From Thermodesulfovibrio aggregans (GTDB lineage: Bacteria > Nitrospirota > Thermodesulfovibrionia > Thermodesulfovibrionales > Thermodesulfovibrionaceae), in assembly GCF_001514535.1 (NCBI RefSeq), contig NZ_BCNO01000001.1, positions 662,039 through 726,038 of the forward strand: a stretch of 64,000 nucleotides of DNA, in the 5' to 3' direction. The position numbers and the translations under genes were made by a program. Of this stretch, positions 40,955 through 51,145 are shown piece by piece (within the stretch, counting starts at the first letter, position 1; every line of letters starts with the position of its first letter). A model generated the notes under the pieces. The model searched no databases, was not told where the DNA came from, and saw only the letters and a program-made list of their open reading frames with translations.

Positions 40955-42958
40955 ATGTGCGGTATAGTTGGTTTGGTTTGTAATGAAAATATAAACTCAA
41001 CTTTAATAAGAGACATGGCAAATACTATAAAACACCGTGGACCGGATGATGAAGGGTTTATCTTTATGTTTGACAATAATATAATTGTTGCAGGTGGAAA
41101 TGATACACCAGATAAGGTATGGGATTCTAACTTCCTGTATTCCCCGAAAAATCATATTAATTCCCTTGAAGGAAAAAAAATTAAGGTTGCTTTAGGACAT
41201 AGAAGATTATCTATATTAGATCTTTCTCCGGCCGGACATCAACCTATGTGTGATGAAGCTCAAAAAGTTTGGATTGTTTTTAATGGAGAGATATATAACT
41301 ATTTAGAGTTGAGAGAAGAGTTAAAACAAAAAGGTTATACTTTTATTACAAATACAGATACTGAAGTTCTATTAAAATCTTATATAGAATGGGGGTTTGA
41401 TTGTGTAAGCAAGTTCAACGGTATGTGGGCTTTTGCAATACTTGATTTAAGAAAAAATATCTTATTTTTATCAAGAGATAGATTTGGAGTAAAGCCGTTA
41501 TACTACTACAAAGATGATAATTACTTTGCTTTTGCTTCTGAGATAAAAGCTTTACTTAGACTTCCTTTTATAAAAAAAGAAGTTAATTACGAAGCTGTTT
41601 TTGACTACATTGCCTTGGGTCTGGAAGAACAGGGAGAAGAGAGTTTTTTCAAAGGAATAAGAGAATTAAAACCTTCTTACAATATAGTTTTAAATTTGAA
41701 TAACTTTGAATTTAAACTCCATAAGTATTATGAGCTTTTATACTATGATAAATTTGAAAAATATAATCCGGAGAAAGAGAAAAAGTATATATCCGAGATT
41801 AGAGAACTTATATTTGAGGCGATTAGATTAAGACTTAGGTCTGATGCAAGTGTTGGATCATGTTTAAGTGGTGGGCTTGACAGCTCAACCATTGTTTGTG
41901 TGATGAATGAAATAATTAAAAATCAACATTTATCTCAAGTAGGAGACTATATAAAATGTTTTACAGCTTCTTATAAAGATGACAAGGTAGACGAAAGTAA
42001 TTGGGCAAAGATAGTTGTAGAAAGTACTAAATCTCAATGGATAAGAACTTTTCCTACAGAAAAGGAACTAATAGAAGATTTAGAAGACCTTATATACACT
42101 CAAGACATTCCTTTCGGATCTACAAGTATATATGCACAGTATAGGGTAATGAAAGCTGCATATGAAAGTGGTGTAAAAGTTCTATTGGATGGTCAAGGAG
42201 GAGATGAGTTATTTACAGGTTATACAGGATATTTTCCTACCTACTACAGAGAACTTATAAAGAATTTTGATTTTACTGATTTAATAAATGAAATAAAAAA
42301 TGTAAATAACTCTCCTATAGATATTAAATCAATAATAAAAATGGCTATAAAATCAGAATTGGGAAAGTATTTAACATTTCCCCAAATAAGAGACTTTTTG
42401 ATTAAAAAAACATCTTATCCAATATCTTTACTTAATCCAGAATTTTATAAAGAATTTTCATACAGGATTAAAGATAGACAAGAGAAAATCCCCAATAGCT
42501 TTAACCAGCAGCTTTATCAGTTAATAACTGGATTTAATTTAAAAACATTACTAAGGTATGAAGATAGAAATTCAATGAGATTTAGCATAGAATCAAGAAC
42601 TCCTTTTGCTGACAATATTAACCTTATAGAGTATTGTTTTCAAATTCCTTCGGTTTATAAAATTCATAATGGATTTTCAAAGTATATTTTAAGGCAGGCA
42701 ATGGATGGAATTTTACCTGAACAAATTAGGAAGAGAGTAGATAAAGTGGGTTTTGCTACACCAGAGGTTAAATGACTCAAAGCAAACAAAGGTTTTTTAA
42801 GGGAAATTTTGTTTAACTCCGAGATATTAAAAGAAGTCTGTAATGTTCAAAAATTACTGAAAGATTTGGATAATGATATTATTTTTAAGCATGGTTTTAC
42901 ACTCTGGCGTTTCGTAAATTTAGCGATGTGGCATAATCTAATGTTTAGAACGGCATAA
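40955..42958 (+). pseudogene. AsnB-type amidotransferase with in-frame TGA
   Basis: The frame from ATG 40955 starts MCGIVGLVC, so Cys2 is the glutaminase nucleophile. It includes HRGPDDEG, ILDLSPAGHQPM and the synthetase P-loop SGGLDSSTIVC. A TGA at 42773-42775 ends a 606-residue product, but the same frame continues LKANKGFLREILFNSEILKE to a TAA at 42956-42958. The context (PEVK-stop-LKANKGF) suggests an original Trp codon TGG. About 60 C-terminal residues are lost; activity is uncertain because the catalytic parts are intact. Such enzymes in O-antigen clusters amidate uronic acids (WbpS-like). A second intact copy follows at 46566. Confidence 0.8.
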
Positions 42959-42960
42959 AA

Positions 42961-44052
42961 ATGGAAATAGTTTCCATCGTAGGGGCAAGGCCACAATTTA
43001 TAAAAGCTGCGTTGGTTTCTAAAAAGTTGAGAGAAAAAGGGATTAAAGAAATTTTAGTACATACTGGACAGCACTATGACTTTAATATGTCCGATGTCTT
43101 TTTCAGAGAGCTTGGGCTTCTGGAGCCGGATTACTACCTTGGTATTGGGTCGGGAAATCATGGGGAGCAAACTGGAAAAATGCTTATAGAAATAGAGAAA
43201 GTTTTACTTAAAGAAAAGCCGGATATTGTAATAGTTTATGGAGATACAAACTCTACGTTGGCAGGAGCATTGACAGCTGCAAAACTTCATATACCTGTTG
43301 CCCATGTAGAAGCTGGCTTGAGAAGTTATAATAAAGATATGCCAGAGGAAATAAATAGAGTTCTGACAGACCATATATCTACATTTCTATTTGCACCTAC
43401 TAAGACAGCCGTTGAAAATTTACACAAAGAAGGTATTTCTAAAGGTGTTTACCAAGTGGGAGATGTAATGTTTGATGTTGCCTTGGAGAGTATTAAGATG
43501 GTTGATGAGGAAAAAGTTTTAGTTAAATATGGATTAAAGCCAAAAGAGTTTATTTTAGCTACAATACACAGGGCAGAGAACACAGACGTTAGAGAGAATC
43601 TTATAAATATATGGAATGCTTTAAACGAGATTGCATCTTATGGGGATAAGATTATATTTCCAATTCATCCAAGAACAAAAAAAGCTTTAAATGAAGTTGG
43701 AATTGATATTAACTTTAGAAATGAGAATCTATTATTAACAGAACCTGTTTCTTATTTTGAGATGTTAGCCCTTGAAAAGAATGCTAAACTAATAATAACA
43801 GATTCAGGTGGTGTTCAAAAAGAAGGATATTTCTGGGGAACTCCTTGTGTAATTCCAAGGAATGAGACAGAGTGGATTGAATTGGTAGAAATAGGATTTA
43901 ATAAGCTTGCTGGTAATAAGTCAGAAGAAATTATAAAGTGTTCGTTAGAAATTTTAAATGGTGAAAAGCAGTATAATTTAATTGAACATTTTTATGGAAA
44001 AGGTGATGCATCTGACAAGATTGTGTTTTATATAATTCACCCTCAAAAATAA
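42961..44052 (+). CDS. wbpI: UDP-GlcNAc(3NAc)A / UDP-GlcNAc 2-epimerase (WbpI/WecB type)
   Basis: 363 residues of the non-hydrolysing 2-epimerase family: VGARPQFIKAALV at the N terminus, HTGQHYDFNMSDVFF, VYGDTNSTLAGALTA, HVEAGLRSYNKDMPEE and SGGVQKEGYFWG. It inverts C2 of a UDP-N-acetyl sugar. With WbpA, WbpB-WbpD and WbpE-like genes upstream it would complete UDP-ManNAc(3NAc)A synthesis, so WbpI is more likely than WecB; motif reading alone cannot separate them. It starts 2 bases after the asnB frame ends, suggesting translational coupling that the TGA may weaken. Confidence 0.85.
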   Translation: MEIVSIVGARPQFIKAALVSKKLREKGIKEILVHTGQHYDFNMSDVFFRELGLLEPDYYLGIGSGNHGEQTGKMLIEIEKVLLKEKPDIVIVYGDTNSTLAGALTAAKLHIPVAHVEAGLRSYNKDMPEEINRVLTDHISTFLFAPTKTAVENLHKEGISKGVYQVGDVMFDVALESIKMVDEEKVLVKYGLKPKEFILATIHRAENTDVRENLINIWNALNEIASYGDKIIFPIHPRTKKALNEVGIDINFRNENLLLTEPVSYFEMLALEKNAKLIITDSGGVQKEGYFWGTPCVIPRNETEWIELVEIGFNKLAGNKSEEIIKCSLEILNGEKQYNLIEHFYGKGDASDKIVFYIIHPQK

Positions 44053-44067
44053 AATTTTGTAAGTATA

Positions 44068-45390
44068 ATGAGAATATTATTTATATCATATTACTTTGCT
44101 CCAGCAAATGCTGTAGCTGCTGTAAGAACCACAAAGATAGTAAAATATTTAGAAAAAAATGGATTTACTGTTGATGTTATATGCGGCAATTTTCCAGTTG
44201 TAGATGATATATTAAAAAATGACATAAAAAACAAAAAAAATATATTTTATATAGAAGGTTTCAGGTTTATTGAAAGATTGAGAAAATATAAGAGAGAAAC
44301 GTCAGAAAAATCTCAAACAAAAAGTTGGAAAAATATTGTTTTTAGAGTATTTGATAAAATTGTAGTTAAAATATTTGGATTGGAAAAATATATTTTTGCA
44401 GAAATCTTAAATTCCTACTTTTTTTACTTAAATGCAAAAAAGTTAAAAATAGACATAAATCAATATGACTCTATAATATCTTCATTTGGTCCTATTGGTT
44501 CTTTACTATTAGCAAATTCCTATAAAAAGAAAAACCCTAAATTATTTTATATATTAGATTTAAGAGATCCTGTAATCCCTGAATATATAAATTATAAAAT
44601 TTTGAAATTTTTTTTGAAAAAAATTGAAAAAAATACATTCGATTTATTAGATCATGCAGTTGTAGTCTCCGAGGGTTTAAAAGAGTATCTAATCAATAAA
44701 AATTTTGAAAAAGATATTAGCATTATTACAAATGGTTACGATTTAGAAGATTTGTTTTTTATTGATACGGAATTTCTTAGGGAAGTAAAGATAGATAGTG
44801 AAAATAAATTAACTTTCTGTTATACAGGAAATCTATATGAAGGCAGGCGAGATATTTCAAAGTTATTTTTAGCTTTAAAAGAATTAATAGATGAAGGAAA
44901 GATTCAAGAAGATAAAATCTCCGTATATTATGCTGGAAAAGATGAAAATATATTTTTAAATACAGCTAAAAGTGATAACATTGAAAGTATAGTAAAAAGC
45001 TATGGTTTTATACCACGGAAAAAAGCATTAGCTTTACAGTCAGGATCTGATGTTTTAGTTTTGGCTACTTGGAATACAAACAAAGAGAAGGGTGTTTTAA
45101 CAGGAAAACTATTTGAATATATGATGTTTAAAAAACCTATTCTGGCTTTAGTTACTGGTGAAAAAAATGCAGAAATTGAAAATATACTTAAAGATTTAAA
45201 TTTTGGTTTTACTTTTTATAACGATTATTCTAACATTAATGATTTTAAAAATTATATTTTATTTTTGTATCATGAAAAAATTATTAATAATAAGAAGATA
45301 ATTGAAGAAAGTGAAAAAGTCAGCAAATATGATTTTCAAAACTTAACACAAAAATACATAGACCTCTTAAAAAGTTATCATGAAAACTGA
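44068..45390 (+). CDS. Glycosyltransferase family 4 (WbuB-like)
   Basis: 440 residues. The N terminus MRILFISYYFAPANAVAAVR with TTKIVKYLEKNGFTVDVIC is the WbuB-type start, and LTFCYTGNLYEGRRDISKLF followed by a late FEYMMFKKPILALV forms the nucleotide-sugar-binding half. GT-B fold, cytoplasmic. The acceptor and donor are unknown. It is noticeably more AT-rich than its neighbours (poly-Lys/Asn), which suggests a different origin. The stop overlaps the next start by 11 bases. Confidence 0.78.
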   Translation: MRILFISYYFAPANAVAAVRTTKIVKYLEKNGFTVDVICGNFPVVDDILKNDIKNKKNIFYIEGFRFIERLRKYKRETSEKSQTKSWKNIVFRVFDKIVVKIFGLEKYIFAEILNSYFFYLNAKKLKIDINQYDSIISSFGPIGSLLLANSYKKKNPKLFYILDLRDPVIPEYINYKILKFFLKKIEKNTFDLLDHAVVVSEGLKEYLINKNFEKDISIITNGYDLEDLFFIDTEFLREVKIDSENKLTFCYTGNLYEGRRDISKLFLALKELIDEGKIQEDKISVYYAGKDENIFLNTAKSDNIESIVKSYGFIPRKKALALQSGSDVLVLATWNTNKEKGVLTGKLFEYMMFKKPILALVTGEKNAEIENILKDLNFGFTFYNDYSNINDFKNYILFLYHEKIINNKKIIEESEKVSKYDFQNLTQKYIDLLKSYHEN

Positions 45391-46573
45391 AATCCTATTA
45401 AGTATAGTTCTAGGAATAGCTATAGGGACTGCTTCTTTAACCAATTTAAGAATATATGATGTTATAGGTTTATCTGAGTTTTTATTATTATTAATTGTTA
45501 TCTATTTAATTTTAAACTACGGAAAGACATTATTCTCATTTAAAATTAACTCAATAAAAGGATTAATAAAAGTTATTTTATTTTTAAATATTTTTTTTAT
45601 TTCACCTTTCATAACATTTTTAAACTTCTTTGCTTTACATATGCAAAAATCTGAACCAAAATATTTAATTTCGTTTATGATGGGCTGGATTATTATGTTT
45701 GGCATATATAATTTACTTGTAAAAAATAAAGTAAATATGGAAAAGATTGTAATGATTTCATCGATAATTTTTATTTTATTAAATTTTATTGCTTTTATAT
45801 TTTTCTACGACATAAGTCTGTATGGTGGAGAGAGTATATATGTGGAACAGAGACTCAAGGGTTTTTCAAAAAATCCTAACCAAATGGCATTTTATTCTTC
45901 AGTAATGATAATTTTTATCTTTATGTTTGTAAATAGTTTAACTATTGTACATAAAATTTTTTTAATACTTCCAATTATTTATATAGGTTTTTTGAGCGGA
46001 AGCGATGCCTTCGTAATAAGCTTGATAATATCTTCTTTATTTTTTGGTTTGCTATATTTAATTAAAAAATTTAAATTTGGGCTTCTATTAGTAATTTCTC
46101 TAACATTTCTTATTTTTTCATTTTCATTTTATATTATCTGCTGTCAATTAGAAATTTTTAAACTTATACTTTATAAAATCGATAAAGATGGACTAAGAGT
46201 AGCTCTACTTGTTAATGGTATTAAGTCTATATTATATTATCCATTTACAGGATTAGGACCTGGTAGTTACTCAGGCATATCTTCACCATTCGAAGGTATG
46301 GAAATTCACAATAGTTTTTTAGACTTTGCATCACAGTATGGAATAGTATCTCTTTTGTCTATAATCACAGTATTTTTTTTATCTCTTAAGAAAGAAATAG
46401 AAAAAAATAATTACTTAAACGCCTCCATGATAATATTTTTTTTAACAATGAATTTATTTCATAACTTTAGTAGACATTTTGTGTTTTGGTTATTTATAGG
46501 GATTTTTTATTTTAGAGCTTTCTATGAAAAGGAAACAGCAAATTATTTAAAAAAGGACAACATTAATGTGTAG
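45380..46573 (+). CDS. wzy: O-antigen polymerase-like membrane protein (Wzy)
   Basis: 397 residues with about 10-11 membrane segments (YDVIGLSEFLLLLIVIYLIL, IIFILLNFIAFIFFYDISLY, LLLVISLTFLIFSFSFYI). A central periplasmic loop has RLKGFSKNPNQMAFYSSV and the later GLGPGSYSGISSPFEGMEIH then NSFLDFASQYGIVS, which is the WzyC/O-antigen ligase-type pattern (PN.A......HN..L). It would polymerise repeat units in the periplasm. Very AT-rich. It overlaps its neighbours on both sides, so it is translated as part of the operon. Confidence 0.8.
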   Translation: MKTEILLSIVLGIAIGTASLTNLRIYDVIGLSEFLLLLIVIYLILNYGKTLFSFKINSIKGLIKVILFLNIFFISPFITFLNFFALHMQKSEPKYLISFMMGWIIMFGIYNLLVKNKVNMEKIVMISSIIFILLNFIAFIFFYDISLYGGESIYVEQRLKGFSKNPNQMAFYSSVMIIFIFMFVNSLTIVHKIFLILPIIYIGFLSGSDAFVISLIISSLFFGLLYLIKKFKFGLLLVISLTFLIFSFSFYIICCQLEIFKLILYKIDKDGLRVALLVNGIKSILYYPFTGLGPGSYSGISSPFEGMEIHNSFLDFASQYGIVSLLSIITVFFLSLKKEIEKNNYLNASMIIFFLTMNLFHNFSRHFVFWLFIGIFYFRAFYEKETANYLKKDNINV

Positions 46574-48494
46574 AATAGTAGGGTTCTGGGATTTTAATTT
46601 TAATTGGCAATATAATTTAGAAGAAGTTGCTTTATCAATGAGAGACTCTCTCTCCCATGGTGGTCCAGATTATGCAGGGCTTTATTTAGAACCTAAGAAT
46701 GGATTAGCTCTTACACACAGAAGACTTTCAATCATTGATCTCTCACCATCGGGCCATCAACCTATGGAATTTGAAAACCTCGTTATTATATATAATGGAG
46801 AAGTATACAATTTCAGAGAGATAAGAGAATACCTTGAAAAAAAAGGGTATAGATTTTTTTCAAATTCTGACACTGAGGTAATATTAAAGGCTTTTCATCG
46901 ATGGGGAGTTAATTCTGTACACAGGTTTAGAGGTATGTTTGCCTTTGCCATATGGGATAAAACTCAAGAAAAAATCTATCTTTGTAGAGATAGAGCTGGA
47001 GTAAAACCTCTTTACTGGTATTTTAGAGATGGTCTTTTTATTTTTGCTTCAGAACTTAAAGCTTTCCACAAACATCCTAGATTTAAAAAGGAAATAAACG
47101 AACTTGCCCTTGCTTTATACTTACAGTACGGATACATTCCTGGACATTACTGTATCTTTAAAGATGCCTTTAAACTTGAGCCAGGACATTTTCTGGTTTT
47201 AGATCAAAATAGAAATATTGAAAAAATAAAATACTGGGATGTAAAAGATTATTTTCTAAAAGGATTAGAAGAAAAGGATAGATGGATCAAAAAGTCTGAA
47301 GATGATCTAACTGTAGAACTTGAAACACTTTTAACTGAAAGTTTTAAACTTAGACTTGTTTCTGATGTTCCTGTTGGAATGTTTTTAAGTGGGGGAGTTG
47401 ACTCTTCTACGGTATGCGCTCTGCTTTCTAAAGAAGGCATAAAGCTAAAAACATTTACAATTGGGTTTTATGAAGAAAATTACAATGAAGCAGAGTATGC
47501 TAAAAAAGTTTCTAAATTTTTAGGAACTGACCATACTGAACTATACTGTACCCCAAAAGAAGCTTTCGATATAATTCCTAAACTTCCAGATATTTACGAT
47601 GAACCTTTCGGAGACTCTTCTTCTATTCCTACCTACCTTGTATCTCAACTTGCAAAAAACCATGTAAAAGTATCCCTATCTGCAGATGGTGGTGACGAGC
47701 AGTTTTGCGGATATACAAGATACTGGATTGTGGGAGATAAAATAAAAAGATACACATCTTTACCTTTTTTATCTCTTATAGGAAATTTTTTAAACTTAAT
47801 AAACCCTGATGTTGCTTTTAAAATATATACTTTATTTAGACCTATCCTTCCAAAATGGACTAACTTTAGAGATAAGTACATAAAACTTAGGAATGTCTTA
47901 AAAGAGGCAAAAGATTTTAAAGCTCAGTATGATATATCAAATAAGATATTTTTAACAGACGACTTAAAGCAATTGCTGGGAAATATTGTACATATCCCAT
48001 CAAATACTGAATTTATTAATAACATAGATTTAAATGCTATGGAATACATGATGTTGTATGACCTTAAAACATACCTTCCTGATGATATTTTAGTGAAAGT
48101 AGATAGAGCTACAATGTCTGTAGCTCTTGAAGGAAGAGAACCATTCTTAGACCATAAAATATTAGAGTGGACAAGTATGCTACCTGTAGAGTTTAAATAT
48201 AAAAACAGTACAAGCAAATACATACTTAGGAAAATCTTATACAAATACGTAACAAAAGAATTGATTGATAGACCAAAACAAGGTTTTGGTGTACCAATCT
48301 ATGAATGGTTTAAAGCAGATTTAAAAGAACTTTACAAAGAATACTTAACCCCGGGAAAAATAAAAAAGGAAGGACTTTTTGATGAAAAAGAAGTTGAAAT
48401 ACTTTTAAACGATTATCTAAATAACCGTGGAGTAAATCATAATAAACTTTGGTTATTGTTTATATTTCAGTTGTGGAAGGAGAAATGGCTATGA
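46566..48494 (+). CDS. Asparagine synthetase B-type amidotransferase, intact copy
   Basis: 642 residues: Cys2 nucleophile in MCRIVGFWDF (Arg replaces the usual Gly3), then LSIIDLSPSGHQPMEF, YNGEVYNF, the P-loop SGGVDSSTVCALL and SADGGDEQFCGYTRYW. It is full length through the C-terminal LWLLFIFQLWKEKWL. In polysaccharide loci these proteins probably amidate uronic-acid carboxyls using glutamine and ATP. Differs clearly from the 40955 copy, so they are not recent duplicates. ATG overlaps the end of wzy by 8 bases. Confidence 0.82.
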   Translation: MCRIVGFWDFNFNWQYNLEEVALSMRDSLSHGGPDYAGLYLEPKNGLALTHRRLSIIDLSPSGHQPMEFENLVIIYNGEVYNFREIREYLEKKGYRFFSNSDTEVILKAFHRWGVNSVHRFRGMFAFAIWDKTQEKIYLCRDRAGVKPLYWYFRDGLFIFASELKAFHKHPRFKKEINELALALYLQYGYIPGHYCIFKDAFKLEPGHFLVLDQNRNIEKIKYWDVKDYFLKGLEEKDRWIKKSEDDLTVELETLLTESFKLRLVSDVPVGMFLSGGVDSSTVCALLSKEGIKLKTFTIGFYEENYNEAEYAKKVSKFLGTDHTELYCTPKEAFDIIPKLPDIYDEPFGDSSSIPTYLVSQLAKNHVKVSLSADGGDEQFCGYTRYWIVGDKIKRYTSLPFLSLIGNFLNLINPDVAFKIYTLFRPILPKWTNFRDKYIKLRNVLKEAKDFKAQYDISNKIFLTDDLKQLLGNIVHIPSNTEFINNIDLNAMEYMMLYDLKTYLPDDILVKVDRATMSVALEGREPFLDHKILEWTSMLPVEFKYKNSTSKYILRKILYKYVTKELIDRPKQGFGVPIYEWFKADLKELYKEYLTPGKIKKEGLFDEKEVEILLNDYLNNRGVNHNKLWLLFIFQLWKEKWL

Positions 48495-48574
48495 TAACAT
48501 TGATGAAAATATGGATAAAGGTTTATTAATCGAAGAGGATTGGATAAGTCATTATTAAAATGCAATAAAACAAT

Positions 48575-49690
48575 ATGAGAAAAACTGTTCTAACATCAAA
48601 TACCTCTTGGTCTATATGGAATTTTAGATTAGGATTAATGAGGGCATTAAAAAATAAAGGATACAAAGTTATAGCTATAGCACCTAAAGATAAATATTCA
48701 GAATATATCAGTAAAGAGTTTGAATACGTTGAGTTAAAAAACTTAGATAGAAAAGGAAAAAATCCTTATAAAGATGTAAAACTTACTTCAGAATATCTAA
48801 AACTTTATAGACAACTTAAACCAGACTTAGTTTTAAATTACACGATAAAACCTAACATTTACAGTTCAATAGCTTGTGGTATTCTTAAAATTCCGTGTAT
48901 AAGTGTTGTGACAGGCTTAGGATATGTATATGTAAAGGAAGGAATTTTAAAACAGATTACAAACTTTTTGTATAAAGCAGCTTTCAAATTTAATAAAAAA
49001 GTTATTTTTCAAAATCAAAGCGATAAAGACGTTTTTGTAAAATATAATGTTGTTTCGGATGATAAAGCGGTAATTATATACGGTTCTGGAGTTGATACTG
49101 AAAAGTTTAACCCAGATTTTTGTAGAGAAAATAGAAAAGATGATTCTTTTGCTTTTTTGATGATAGGAAGATTGCTTTGGGATAAAGGTGTTAAAGAGTA
49201 TATTGAGGCAGGTAGGAAGCTTAAGGAAGATCATCCACAGGTAAAGCTCTTACTTCTTGGAGCTTTTGATGAAGGAAACCCTTCATCAGTTCCAGAAAAT
49301 TATATAAAAAAATGGTGTAACGAAGGAGTTATTGAATATCTTGAAGTTACCGATGATGTAAGACCTTTTATCTGTATGGCTGATTGTATTGTATTACCAT
49401 CTTATAGAGAAGGTGTTCCAAGAACTTTACTTGAAGCTCTTTCTATGGAAAAGCCAATTATCACTACAAATGCAGCAGGATGTAGGGATGTTTGTGTTGA
49501 TGGTTTAAATGGTTTTTTAGTACAACCAAAAAATGTTGAATCTCTTTATCAAGCCATGAAAAAAATGTTTAATCTAAGCATAGAAGAAAGAAATAGAATG
49601 GGTAAGTTTGGAAGAGAGACGGTTTTAAAAAATTTTTCCGAAAGCGTTGTTATAGAGAAATATTTAACTATAATTAAAAACATAATTTGA
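48575..49690 (+). CDS. Glycosyltransferase family 4
   Basis: 371 residues with TSNTSWSIWNFRLGLMRALK at the start, PDLVLNYTIKPNIYSSIACG, SVVTGLGYVY and the donor motif YREGVPRTLLEALSMEKPII (E-x7-E). This N-terminal pattern matches glycosyltransferases that act after the initiating transferase on Und-PP-linked GalNAc/FucNAc-type residues (WbpL partners). It is the last gene of this plus-strand run, about 80 bases after asnB. Cytoplasmic, GT-B fold. Confidence 0.83.
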   Translation: MRKTVLTSNTSWSIWNFRLGLMRALKNKGYKVIAIAPKDKYSEYISKEFEYVELKNLDRKGKNPYKDVKLTSEYLKLYRQLKPDLVLNYTIKPNIYSSIACGILKIPCISVVTGLGYVYVKEGILKQITNFLYKAAFKFNKKVIFQNQSDKDVFVKYNVVSDDKAVIIYGSGVDTEKFNPDFCRENRKDDSFAFLMIGRLLWDKGVKEYIEAGRKLKEDHPQVKLLLLGAFDEGNPSSVPENYIKKWCNEGVIEYLEVTDDVRPFICMADCIVLPSYREGVPRTLLEALSMEKPIITTNAAGCRDVCVDGLNGFLVQPKNVESLYQAMKKMFNLSIEERNRMGKFGRETVLKNFSESVVIEKYLTIIKNII

Positions 49691-49733
49691 TTTGAAAAAT
49701 ATAATACTTCACTCAGGAGATCAAAAGTTTCAT

Positions 49734-49943
49734 ATGGAATGGGAAAAAGTAGTTGATAAGATAAGAGATTTGATTTTAAGAGAAATAAAGGAAGAGTTGA
49801 GAGATTTTAAGGCAACTATATCTGGACAGCTTTCAGGATTTGCACTTGCTATTCAATCAATTAATGCAAGGATGGAATCAATAGAGTCAAGACAGTCAAA
49901 CATTGAGTCTGAACTCAGAGATATAACACGGGCAATTGATTAG
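49734..49943 (+). pseudogene. Truncated copy of the 56361-56789 coiled-coil protein
   Basis: From ATG 49734 it reads MEWEKVVDKIRDLILREIKE, nearly identical to the first 69 residues of the 56361 protein. A TAG then replaces the equivalent of YETNKR; similarity continues for about 10 codons (TNKRIDDLF) before diverging. It is a duplicated and truncated gene. An upstream TTG (49692) is possible. Confidence 0.7.
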
Positions 49944-49993
49944 ACGAACAAACGAATTGATGATTTATTCTTAATTGATAAACTCAGGATTTA

Positions 49994-51061
49994 TCAAAAT
50001 CTTAAAATTTTCGGTGTTTTAAATTTTACAATTTTGAAGTACAACCATACATAAAACAATGCAAAGGCAATGCAGAATCCTATAAGAACTGTTGTATTTC
50101 TCCAGAACAAAACTGCAGGAATCGTACACAATATCTGAACTATCCACAAATAAGGCGAGGTCAGTGAATTCCTGAGCCTTTTTTTTATTTTTCTGAATTT
50201 TGGTCTTACAATTCTCTTATATATCAGCATATGTAGATGAATAGAATCTGGCTTAAAGGGGCTTAACCCTCGAGCATATTTTTTTCTCCATATTGAAAAG
50301 ACGGTTTCCCATATAGGATATATAAGCAATAAAAATGGAAACCATGCTGAGACCTGTGTATGATATTTAACAAGTAAAATGCCATTTAAGCCTGCAAGAA
50401 ATCCCAGTGTATAAGCTCCTCCATCACCCAGAAATATTTTGCCAAAAGGATAGTTCCACAGAAAAAATCCCATCAAAGAGGCAAAAATACAGAGATTAAG
50501 ATAGAGAAGGAAACTATCACCAACTAAAAAAGATACATATGCGTATGATAAAAAAACAATAATGCTTACGCCTGATGCAAGACCATTGAATCCGTCTATT
50601 ATGTTTATTGCATTTGAAACTCCTGCCAGTGCAAAGGATGTAAAAAGCAGTGAAAATATGAAAGACGACTTGAGGACATCATCAAAATAAGGGATATCAA
50701 CTCTTAATAGATTTGCATCAAGCAGAAAACATGCTAAAATGCCAGATAAGAATGCAGATAAAAGCCTGATTTTTGAACTCACTTTTTTTGTTATATCCTC
50801 AATAAATCCTCCTGAAAACACAGGCACACATGAGATAATTACGAGAATAAATTTATCAGAAAAATCTTTACCTGCAATAAAAAATGCGATACCAGCAAAA
50901 ATAAGAGATAGAAATATTGCAAGTCCACCTGTTCTTGGAGCATGCCAGCTATGAAACTTCTGAACTCCGCTAAGACTGTCAAGATGGCTTTTGTGTTTTA
51001 GTTTTACGAGAAATAAACATAAAAGGAATGATGAAATAAAGGCAATAAGAAGATATGGCAT
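49994..51061 (-). CDS. Initiating polyprenyl-phosphate GlcNAc/FucNAc-1-phosphate transferase (WecA/WbpL type)
   Basis: About 355 residues from ATG 51061, which has a strong GGAGGAATT; a further in-frame ATG at 51115 adds 18 residues. Ten or eleven membrane segments. Family motifs: KFHSWHAPRTGGLAIFL, FIEDITKKVSSKIRL (Asp-rich loop), NAINIIDGFNGLASG and GKIFLGDGGAYTLGF. It transfers a sugar-1-phosphate to undecaprenyl phosphate and so starts repeat-unit assembly. It is the only minus-strand gene of the locus, divergent from rmlA with about 84 bases between. Confidence 0.87.
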   Translation of the reverse strand: MPYLLIAFISSFLLCLFLVKLKHKSHLDSLSGVQKFHSWHAPRTGGLAIFLSLIFAGIAFFIAGKDFSDKFILVIISCVPVFSGGFIEDITKKVSSKIRLLSAFLSGILACFLLDANLLRVDIPYFDDVLKSSFIFSLLFTSFALAGVSNAINIIDGFNGLASGVSIIVFLSYAYVSFLVGDSFLLYLNLCIFASLMGFFLWNYPFGKIFLGDGGAYTLGFLAGLNGILLVKYHTQVSAWFPFLLLIYPIWETVFSIWRKKYARGLSPFKPDSIHLHMLIYKRIVRPKFRKIKKRLRNSLTSPYLWIVQILCTIPAVLFWRNTTVLIGFCIAFALFYVWLYFKIVKFKTPKILRF

Positions 51062-51145
51062 AATTCCTCCGAAATCGCCTGATTTTTCTATAATACCATA
51101 AATTTGTGATATCATATATTATTCATTTGCTGGGAATGTAATAAA

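Noticed and set aside
42773..42775. TGA as a selenocysteine codon in the AsnB-type gene
   Set aside because: The expected residue at this position is Trp, no SECIS-like hairpin was evident just after it, and AsnB enzymes are not selenoproteins.
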